This document shows, piece after piece, positions 9,364 through 15,763 of a stretch of DNA of 64,000 nt (position 1 is its first letter; the number at the start of each line of letters is the position of its first letter). The DNA comes from Flavobacterium crocinum (GTDB taxonomy: Bacteria; Bacteroidota; Bacteroidia; Flavobacteriales; Flavobacteriaceae). Below the pieces are notes generated by a model, which searched no databases, was not told the origin of the DNA, and saw only the letters and a program-made list of their open reading frames with translations. A program made the position numbers and the translations under genes. The stretch spans positions 2,604,001 through 2,668,000 of the forward strand of contig NZ_CP029255.1 of assembly GCF_003122385.1 (NCBI RefSeq), read 5' to 3'.

Positions 9364-9418
9364 TGCATGTTTTTGCGTTATTTGTATTTGATTTTGTTAA
9401 ATAACGCAAAATAATGTA
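9364..9418. promoter_or_regulatory. Two further copies of the 10-bp-period operator motif
   Basis: On the minus strand AACGCAAAAACATGCA occupies 9379-9364. On the plus strand AACGCAAAATAATGTA occupies 9403-9418, with one change in its second half. The 13-mer AAATAACGCAAAA occurs here in both orientations (9371-9383 and 9399-9411) and again upstream of susC (8437-8449). The pair lies directly upstream of the esterase promoter, tying the rightward genes to the same regulator. Confidence 0.6.
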
Positions 9419-9436
9419 ATTGATTTGTTTTTTGTA

Positions 9437-9444
9437 TATATTTG
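9437..9444 (+). promoter_or_regulatory. -7 box for the rightward enzyme genes
   Basis: A perfect TATATTTG lies 31 nt before the esterase ATG. A clear -33 TTTG at the ideal distance is missing. ATTG at 9419-9422 is the nearest candidate, which suggests that activation or weak basal promotion is possible. Confidence 0.5.
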
Positions 9445-9475
9445 TTAAAACTATTTTCTAACAAAACCATATTAT

Positions 9476-10369
9476 ATGAAAAGCCATTCCTCTACTCCAA
9501 ATAGACTTCAAAAAAGTGAGGAAACCTTATTTATAAAAAAGCATAAGGTAAAAACACTTTATACCTTATATTTAATTCTCTTGTTTTTTTCTGCAAAAGC
9601 AGCTACAGTTGACACAATTCAGGTTTTTAGCCCTTCAATGAATAAGAATATAAAAAGCTGTGTTATATTCCCGGAGAGTTATAAAAAAATGGATAAAAAA
9701 TTTCCCGTGGTTTATCTACTTCATGGATATAGCGGAAATTATGGTTCCTGGGCAAAAGATTTCAAAGAACTAAAAAGTCAGGTAGATCAATATAATTTTA
9801 TTGTAGTAGGCGTAGACGGAAATTACTCAAGCTGGTATTTTGACAGTCCAATTGATCCTAATTTTAAGTATGAAACTTATGTTATAAAAGAATTAGTTCC
9901 TTATATAGACAAAAAATACAAGACTCTTGCCAATCGTGAAAACAGAGCAATTTCAGGGTTAAGTATGGGAGGACATGGCGCTTTGTATTTGTCTTTCAAA
10001 CATCAGGATGTATTTGGAGCAGCTGGAAGTATGAGCGGTGGAGTAGATTTCAGACCATTTCCTGATAACTGGGATATTAAAAAACGTCTTGGCACTATCA
10101 CGGAATTTCCTGAGAATTGGGATAAAAATACCGTTACCAATATGCTTGATTTGGTAAAAGACAATAATTTAAAGTTGATTATCGATTGTGGGGTTGATGA
10201 TTTTTTTATGGAAGTAAACAGACAGCTTCATGCTAAAATGTTAACCTTAAAAATAAATCACGATTATATAGAACGCCCGGGAAAACATGATCTTAAATAT
10301 TGGGAAAACTCTTTAAAGTTTCAGTTGCTGTTCTTTAATAATTTTTTCAACGACAAAATAAAAAATTAG
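9476..10369 (+). CDS. Secreted alpha/beta-hydrolase esterase (esterase D / CE1-like)
   Basis: A 297-residue putative serine esterase. After an unusual 22-residue polar N-terminus comes a basic stretch and a hydrophobic export segment (about residues 22-42, ending SAKA). The catalytic domain has 'VVYLLHGYSGNYGSW' (oxyanion region), the nucleophile elbow GLSMGG with Ser163, an Asp in 'IIDCGVDD' and a His in 'RPGKHDLKYW'. This is the EstA/esterase D family, which overlaps carbohydrate esterase family 1. No better ATG exists between 9476 and the signal segment, so I keep this start. It is first in line after the operator pair. In this locus removal of O-acetyl groups from peptidoglycan sugars is plausible, but the family also cleaves many other esters. 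Confidence 0.8.
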   Translation: MKSHSSTPNRLQKSEETLFIKKHKVKTLYTLYLILLFFSAKAATVDTIQVFSPSMNKNIKSCVIFPESYKKMDKKFPVVYLLHGYSGNYGSWAKDFKELKSQVDQYNFIVVGVDGNYSSWYFDSPIDPNFKYETYVIKELVPYIDKKYKTLANRENRAISGLSMGGHGALYLSFKHQDVFGAAGSMSGGVDFRPFPDNWDIKKRLGTITEFPENWDKNTVTNMLDLVKDNNLKLIIDCGVDDFFMEVNRQLHAKMLTLKINHDYIERPGKHDLKYWENSLKFQLLFFNNFFNDKIKN

Positions 10370-10437
10370 ATAAGTAAGTGTGTGTTGCGATTTTACCCAT
10401 AAAAAAAGTAATGCATAAATTTTGGTTGGTTACCTAT

Positions 10438-10464
10438 CCTAACAGGTTTTTAAAACCTGTTAGG
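10438..10464 (+). terminator. Terminator after the esterase gene
   Basis: A perfect inverted repeat, CCTAACAGGT...ACCTGTTAGG, is followed by TATTTTTTC. It lies 69 nt after the esterase stop and separates it from the metallophosphoesterase gene. Confidence 0.75.
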
Positions 10465-10483
10465 TATTTTTTCAATCAATTAA

Positions 10484-10600
10484 AATAGTCACAGATTGAA
10501 AGAATTTAAAAGATTTTTTTCCATAAATCGAGCGATAGTGAATTGCTGAAGCATAAATTTCCAAGAATTAAATCTGCCGAATCTGCGTGAGAAAAAAAAT
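10484..10600. repeat. Degenerate intergenic repeat, CACAGATT / ATCTGCGTGA type
   Basis: The 308-nt gap between the esterase and the metallophosphoesterase genes holds the terminator and a decayed copy of the repeat family seen elsewhere in this window ('GTCACAGATTGAAAG', 'GAGCGATAGTGAATTGC', 'AATCTGCGTGAGAAAA'). A short 'GATGCACCGCATTGCATC' stretch follows. No gene is visible. Confidence 0.5.
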
Positions 10601-10677
10601 TGTAGAGATGCACCGCATTGCATCTTACACAAAGACATATAATTTAAATGAAGGTTTAATAAATAAAAAAAACACCA

Positions 10678-12513
10678 ATGAAAAATCTATTTTCAAGAAT
10701 ATTATTGCTTTTTATAATAGTTTCCGGTTTTTCTCAAAATCCGGAAAAATCAGAAAATATCAAGTTTATACAGCTTACCGACCTGCATGTTTCAGTAGGA
10801 AATGATAATGATTTTTTACTGCAGAATATCGTAAAAGAAATCAATAATTCTGATTTTGAATTTGCAATTGTAACCGGAGATTTGACTAATCGTGGTGCCG
10901 ATGATGAATTAAAACAAGTTCATTCCATACTTTCTAAATTAAAAATACCTTATTATGTAATTTCAGGAAACCATGAAACAAACTGGAGTGAAAGCGCCGG
11001 TTTGACTTATAAAAAAATATTTGGAGAGGATCGGTTTGTATTTTCAAAAGGAGATTATGTTTTTATTGGATTTCCATGCGGGCCGTACATGAAAATGGGC
11101 GACGGATTTGTGAAACACGAAGATGTGCTTTGGCTCGATAAAACCTTAAAAGAAAATCTTAAAAACAGCAATAAAAAAGTGCTGAATTTTGCTCATTATC
11201 CGTTAGATAACAGCGTCAGCAATTACAAAGAGGTACTTTCGGTTTTAGAAAAATATCCAACTGTTGCCACTTTTTGCGGTCACGGACATACCTTAAGAAA
11301 ATATGATTTCTCTGGTTTGAGCGGTATAATGGGAACTTCTATCACTTCGCTTGACGGAAAAACAAAAAGTTATAATCAGGTAATTATCAGCAAAGACAGT
11401 ATCAGTATCTATCAAAAAGAAATAGATAAACCGGGAGTTTTTAGATTTTCGGTTCCGTCAAAACCTTCTAAAATTACAATCCCGAAAGATAGCTTGGCAA
11501 TGCAATCTCCTTTTATAAAAGATATTGCTTCTATTTACAGCCTTCCGGCATTTGATAAAAAGAACCTTTATTTTACAAATTCTATTGGAGAAATAAAATC
11601 GGTAAATTTGAAAAACAAAAGTGTGAACTGGAAAACCGAAACAGGAAATTCAATTTATTTTTCGCCCATCATTGTAAAAAATAATTTAGTTATTGGTACT
11701 ATCGAAGGAAATCTGCAAGGTTTTGATACACAATCCGGAAAACAAAAATGGACAATTCCGGTTGGCGGTGTTTTGGTAGGTTCGCCAATTGCAGAAAACA
11801 ATAAAATTTATACAGCGAGTTCAACAGCTTTTATTTGTGCAGATGCTGTAACGGGTAAAGTAATCTGGCAAAATAATTTACCAGCATCTTATTCGCAAGG
11901 AGTTCCTTTAATACAAGGCGATAAAATAATTTTTGGAGTTTGGGACTCGTACGTGTATTGCTTGGACAAAAACACAGGAAAACTAATCTGGAAATGGAAT
12001 AATGGTAATGATAAGCAAATTCTGTATTCGGCCGGAAATGTCAATATGGTTGCAACAAAAAGCCGACTTTATTTTGTTACGCCACAGCGTTTCTTAACCA
12101 TTTTAGATATTGAAACGGGGAAAACGCTTTTAAGAACTTCTAAATGGAAAATTAGAGAATCAATGGGGAAAAGCCAGGACGGCAAATGGTTTTATGGCAA
12201 AACAATGGATGGAGAACTGGTAAGAGTACCATTGAACGATACTATTGAGTTGACAGAAGAAAATGTAATTGCACAAAGTAAAGTTCTGGATCTAAAATTA
12301 GGATACGAGCACAATCCTGCAGGAATAGTAGAAAATAAGAATAAAATTTATATTGGAAGCCGAAAAGGAGAAGTGATAATCGTCGATGCAGCCAAATTTG
12401 AAATCATCAAACAAATTAATCTGGGAAGTTCAAGTGTAAACGGATTTGCAGTTGATGATAAAGGACAAGTCTGGGCTTCACTAATTGAAGGCGGAATCTT
12501 TTTGTTGGAATAA
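10678..12513 (+). CDS. Secreted metallophosphoesterase fused to a PQQ/BamB-like beta-propeller
   Basis: A 611-residue two-domain protein with a signal peptide (residues 1-20, 'FIIVSGFSQ'). The N-terminal calcineurin-like phosphoesterase domain (about 28-250) keeps all metal motifs: 'LTDLHVS' (Asp35, His37), 'TGDLTNRG' (Asp68), 'SGNHET' (Asn98, His99), 'FAHYPL', and 'GHGHT' near 207. The C-terminal half (about 280-611) consists of PQQ-type propeller blades, with repeats such as 'GNLQGFDTQSGKQKWTIPVGG' shapes and 'VYCLDKNTGKLIWKW'. It is secreted or periplasmic. The phosphate substrate is unknown. In a peptidoglycan or teichoic-acid scavenging locus it could remove phosphate from glycan-linked groups. 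It follows the esterase and precedes the GHL10 glycosidase on the same strand. Confidence 0.85.
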   Translation: MKNLFSRILLLFIIVSGFSQNPEKSENIKFIQLTDLHVSVGNDNDFLLQNIVKEINNSDFEFAIVTGDLTNRGADDELKQVHSILSKLKIPYYVISGNHETNWSESAGLTYKKIFGEDRFVFSKGDYVFIGFPCGPYMKMGDGFVKHEDVLWLDKTLKENLKNSNKKVLNFAHYPLDNSVSNYKEVLSVLEKYPTVATFCGHGHTLRKYDFSGLSGIMGTSITSLDGKTKSYNQVIISKDSISIYQKEIDKPGVFRFSVPSKPSKITIPKDSLAMQSPFIKDIASIYSLPAFDKKNLYFTNSIGEIKSVNLKNKSVNWKTETGNSIYFSPIIVKNNLVIGTIEGNLQGFDTQSGKQKWTIPVGGVLVGSPIAENNKIYTASSTAFICADAVTGKVIWQNNLPASYSQGVPLIQGDKIIFGVWDSYVYCLDKNTGKLIWKWNNGNDKQILYSAGNVNMVATKSRLYFVTPQRFLTILDIETGKTLLRTSKWKIRESMGKSQDGKWFYGKTMDGELVRVPLNDTIELTEENVIAQSKVLDLKLGYEHNPAGIVENKNKIYIGSRKGEVIIVDAAKFEIIKQINLGSSSVNGFAVDDKGQVWASLIEGGIFLLE

Positions 12514-12547
12514 TTTTTTAAGAGTTTTTTTCTAGCCAACAAATTTT

Positions 12548-12668
12548 CTCGCAAAGTCGCAAAGTTTTTTTCTTTCATGAGCTTTAAGTAATACTTTGCG
12601 ACTCTGCGACTTTGCGAGATTAAAAAGAAAACTTAGCGAACCTTGCGTAAAACTTAGCGAACTTAGCG
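12548..12668. repeat. Intergenic repeat, CTCGCAAAGTCGCAAAG / TTAGCGAACTTAGCGG type
   Basis: An imperfect inverted repeat (CTCGCAAAGTCGCAAAGT at 12548-12565 and its complement ending 12618) is followed by tandem 'ACTTAGCGAAC' units. Related units occur at 20250-20290, 26155-26225 and 60480-60558. It is non-coding, about 45 nt before the GHL10 gene. Confidence 0.7.
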
Positions 12669-12711
12669 GTTAAATTATTAAACGACAACTAGCTAATCAA
12701 AATATAACCTT

Positions 12712-14193
12712 ATGAAAAACCTAAAATTCATAATCCTAATATTGCTCTTTCAAACAAAACTTTTCAGTCAGGAATCTCCCAAAAGAGAAATGCGTGCAGC
12801 GTGGATTTCTACCGTAGATAATATCGACTGGCCATCAAAACCAGGTTTGTCAGACAAACAGATGAAAGCTGAAATGATTAGCATTTTGGATAATTTGCGA
12901 TCTAATAATTTAAACACCGTAATTTTTCAAATCCGACCAACGGCTGATGCATATTACAAATCAACAAAAGAACCAGCTTCGCATTGGATAACCGGAACTC
13001 AAGGCGTTGCTCCCGGATTTGATCCGTTGCAAATGATGATTGATGAAGCAGGAAAAAGAGGAATGAACGTTCATGTTTGGCTGAATCCGTATCGAGTACA
13101 AAAAGACACTGTAAAAGATGTATTGACTAAATCTCATTTATATTTTAAGAAACCAGAACTGTTTTTAACCTACGGAAAATCAAGATATTTTAATCCGGGT
13201 TACAAAGAAACCAGAGATTTTGTGTCTTCTGTAGTAGGCGAGATTGTTCGAAATTATGATATTCAGGCCGTTCACATGGACGATTATTTTTATCCGTATA
13301 AAATAGAAGGACAAGAATTTCCGGATGAAAAAGCTTTCGCTAAAGAACCTCGTCAGTTTAAAGACAAAGACGATTGGCGAAGAGATAATGTTGATTTAAT
13401 CATCAAGCAAATCAGAGATACTATTATAGCCAATAAACCAGAAGTTGAATTTGGAATTTCGCCTTTCGGTGTATGGCGTAATATTGCGAAAGATTCTCAG
13501 GGTTCTAACACTAAGGCAGGAGCCACCAATTATGATGATTTGTATGCCGACATTTTAAAATGGCAGAAAGAAAACTGGATCGATTATGTAACACCGCAAT
13601 TGTACTGGCACATAGGTTTTGACAGAGCTAATTTTGAAATTTTGGCAAAATGGTGGGCAGAACATAAATATGGTGCAAAAGTTTATGTTGGTCATGGCGA
13701 TTATAAAATTTCGAATACCGCAAAAGAGCCGGAATGGAGGAGTCCGGATCAAATAGTAAAACAAATAGAAATGATTCGTAAAATGCCTTTGATAGACGGT
13801 TCGATGCATTTTACAGCAAATTCATTTTTCAAAAAAGGCGATACGTTAAGAAATGCTTTAATTGAAAAACAATATAAATATATTGCTTTAACTCCTGAAG
13901 CAAACAGAATTACAAGAATAAAACCAAATGCGCCAACCAATGCAGTAATTGCTAAAAAAGGCGATAAAGCAGTTTTAAGCTGGAAAGCCGAAATGTACGA
14001 TAAGAAATATGTGATTTACAGATTTTCAAAAGGAAAAATTACTGATTTCTCCAATTCGGCAAATATTTATTACGTGACTACGCTTACAAAATTGGAAGTT
14101 CCAAATCCTGATTTAGAAAATTATGTTTATGCTGTTTCAGCTTTAAGTCAGACCCAAACGGAAAGTATTCCAGTAGAATTTGCAACAAAATAA
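12712..14193 (+). CDS. GHL10 / DUF187 family glycosidase (DigH/YngK-like)
   Basis: A 493-residue secreted glycosidase with a signal peptide ('ILILLFQTKLFSQ', residues 1-20). The GHL10 TIM-barrel begins 'REMRAAWISTVDNIDWPS' and carries the family hallmarks 'NTVIFQIRPTADAYYKS', 'GMNVHVWLNPYRV', 'HMDDYFYPY', 'FGISPFGVWRN' and 'DYVTPQLYWHIGF'. A short fibronectin-like domain follows at about 410-493. E. coli DigH of this family cleaves glycan strands of peptidoglycan from which stem peptides have been removed. In this locus it would supply short fragments to NamZ and to SusCD. The start is supported by the signal peptide. The next gene begins 10 nt after the stop. Confidence 0.9.
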   Translation: MKNLKFIILILLFQTKLFSQESPKREMRAAWISTVDNIDWPSKPGLSDKQMKAEMISILDNLRSNNLNTVIFQIRPTADAYYKSTKEPASHWITGTQGVAPGFDPLQMMIDEAGKRGMNVHVWLNPYRVQKDTVKDVLTKSHLYFKKPELFLTYGKSRYFNPGYKETRDFVSSVVGEIVRNYDIQAVHMDDYFYPYKIEGQEFPDEKAFAKEPRQFKDKDDWRRDNVDLIIKQIRDTIIANKPEVEFGISPFGVWRNIAKDSQGSNTKAGATNYDDLYADILKWQKENWIDYVTPQLYWHIGFDRANFEILAKWWAEHKYGAKVYVGHGDYKISNTAKEPEWRSPDQIVKQIEMIRKMPLIDGSMHFTANSFFKKGDTLRNALIEKQYKYIALTPEANRITRIKPNAPTNAVIAKKGDKAVLSWKAEMYDKKYVIYRFSKGKITDFSNSANIYYVTTLTKLEVPNPDLENYVYAVSALSQTQTESIPVEFATK

Positions 14194-14203
14194 AAATGTA
14201 ATA

Positions 14204-15508
14204 ATGAAAAATAGAACATTTAAAATTGTATTCGCTTTTTTGATTTTTTCAGGAATAAGTGGTTATGCTCAGAAAAATTCCAAAAAATCTTTTGATGTAA
14301 AACGAAATGAAGTTTATATCGATTCAATGATGACCAATGCGATTGAGAAAGGATTTTTTCCTGGAGCTCAGGTTATGGTGGGAAACAAGGATGCTGTTTT
14401 TATTTCGAAAAATTATGGCTTTCAGGATTGCTCTAAAAAACACGCTGTGAAAAATGAGGATGTTTACGATCTGGCTTCGATGTCTAAAGTTTTGGGCGCA
14501 ACGTTAGTAACTATGCGTTTGGTCGGAGAGGATAAAATAAAATTGACGGACAGAGTAGGCGACGCAGTGCCTTTTTTTAAAAACACTCCAATTGCCGATT
14601 TAACGCTTTTTGAATTATTAACACATACTTCAGGATTAAAAGCCAGCATTACTTTTTATCAAAGTCTGCTTTCAACACCCGATGGTTCGCCGCTTTTGAG
14701 TGATAAAAAATCTGCAGAATATCCGGAATTGTTTGATACTATGTATGTAAACAAAAATATAATTTACGATGTCAATTATCTTTCGTTTACACCCAAAGAA
14801 AATTGGATTCAGGTTTATAAAAATATGTGGCTGAATCCTGAATTTTACAAAACAGTTTATGAGCAGATTGCTAATGCAAATGTTAATCCACGAGGAAAAT
14901 ATGTGTACAGCGATTTAAATTTACTTTTGGTAAAGGAAATGATCGAAGCCAAAACAGGAAAAAAACTCGATCAATTGACTAATGAAATTTACACAGAATT
15001 GGGTATTTCTAAAATTGGATACAATCCTTTAAAATGGACATCTATTGAAAATGTAATGCCGACAGAATTAGATAATTTCTTTAGAAAAGATACTATTAGA
15101 GGCTATGTTCATGATGAAGCCGCTGCAATTTTTGGAGGTGTTTCAGGAAATGCAGGCTTGTTTGCCAATGCTCAATCCATTGCTGTTATCTGTCAAATGT
15201 TATTAAATGACGGAAAATTTCAAGGAAAACAAATTCTGAATGCGAAGGTGGTAAAAGAATTTACACAATCGCCTTTAGCAAAAGAAGGAATCTACCGCGG
15301 ACTTGGCTTTGATAAAAGAAAACCAGATGAATTTTTCAAAGCAGATGATTTTGGTCACACGGGTTTTACAGGAACTTTTTTCTTTATGAACCCGGACAAT
15401 AACAGATTTCTCATTGTTCTAACCAATCGCGTAAATCCAACAAGAACCAACAGATTAATGTACAAGGATGATTTTATGGCAAAAATCTGGAAGCAGATTA
15501 ATAATTAA
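14204..15508 (+). CDS. Serine hydrolase, beta-lactamase fold (AmiE/YbbE-like candidate)
   Basis: A 434-residue secreted protein of the beta-lactamase/penicillin-binding superfamily. I place the start at 14204 because MKNRTFKIVFAFLIFSGISGYAQ is a clean signal peptide. An earlier in-frame ATG at 14180 would overlap the previous gene. The active-site triad of the family is intact: S92-M-S-K95, Y-S-D near 235 and H-T-G near 383. In Bacillus the muropeptide operon includes a beta-lactamase-fold enzyme, AmiE (YbbE), that cuts the MurNAc-L-Ala bond next to namZ and murQ. The same gene company here makes that function the best guess. Other members are esterases or D-aminopeptidases, so the specific activity is inference. 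A relatively long insertion lies between the first two motifs. Confidence 0.8.
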   Translation: MKNRTFKIVFAFLIFSGISGYAQKNSKKSFDVKRNEVYIDSMMTNAIEKGFFPGAQVMVGNKDAVFISKNYGFQDCSKKHAVKNEDVYDLASMSKVLGATLVTMRLVGEDKIKLTDRVGDAVPFFKNTPIADLTLFELLTHTSGLKASITFYQSLLSTPDGSPLLSDKKSAEYPELFDTMYVNKNIIYDVNYLSFTPKENWIQVYKNMWLNPEFYKTVYEQIANANVNPRGKYVYSDLNLLLVKEMIEAKTGKKLDQLTNEIYTELGISKIGYNPLKWTSIENVMPTELDNFFRKDTIRGYVHDEAAAIFGGVSGNAGLFANAQSIAVICQMLLNDGKFQGKQILNAKVVKEFTQSPLAKEGIYRGLGFDKRKPDEFFKADDFGHTGFTGTFFFMNPDNNRFLIVLTNRVNPTRTNRLMYKDDFMAKIWKQINN

Positions 15509-15539
15509 AAGTTTACTAAAGATTTAAAGGATTAAGAAG

Positions 15540-15676
15540 AATTTTTCACGCAGATCCAGCAGATTTCGGCAGATTTGATTTTAGATAAAAAAGAATCTGC
15601 AATATCTGCTTAAATCTTTTTTAAATCTGCGTGAAATAAAAATCCTTTTTAATCCTTTAAATCTGTGGCAAAAAAA
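15540..15676. repeat. Intergenic repeat, ATCTGCGTGA / AATCTGTGGCA type
   Basis: An imperfect long dyad: 'TTTTTCACGCAGATCCAGCAG' at the left, 'AATCTGCGTGAAATAAAAA' at the right, then 'CTTTAAATCTGTGGCAAAAA'. The closest relative is the copy at 18702-18848, so two copies flank the dehydrogenase gene. Confidence 0.7.
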
Positions 15677-15703
15677 AAAGAAATATAACTATTGAAATTA
15701 CAG

Positions 15704-15711
15704 TAATTTTG
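15704..15711 (+). promoter_or_regulatory. Candidate -7 box of the D-lactate dehydrogenase-type gene
   Basis: TAATTTTG matches the TAnnTTTG consensus and lies 53 nt before the ATG. No good -33 box is seen 19 nt upstream, so this is weaker than the susC promoter. It implies that the gene can be transcribed separately from the enzymes before it. Confidence 0.4.
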
Positions 15712-15763
15712 TAATCTCATCAACAAAAAATAAAATCAGTTTTAGACAACAAATTAGAATATA

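Noticed and set aside
10587..10805. 72-codon frame across the metallophosphoesterase start
   Set aside because: Overlaps the signal peptide of the real gene in another frame and begins in repeat DNA.
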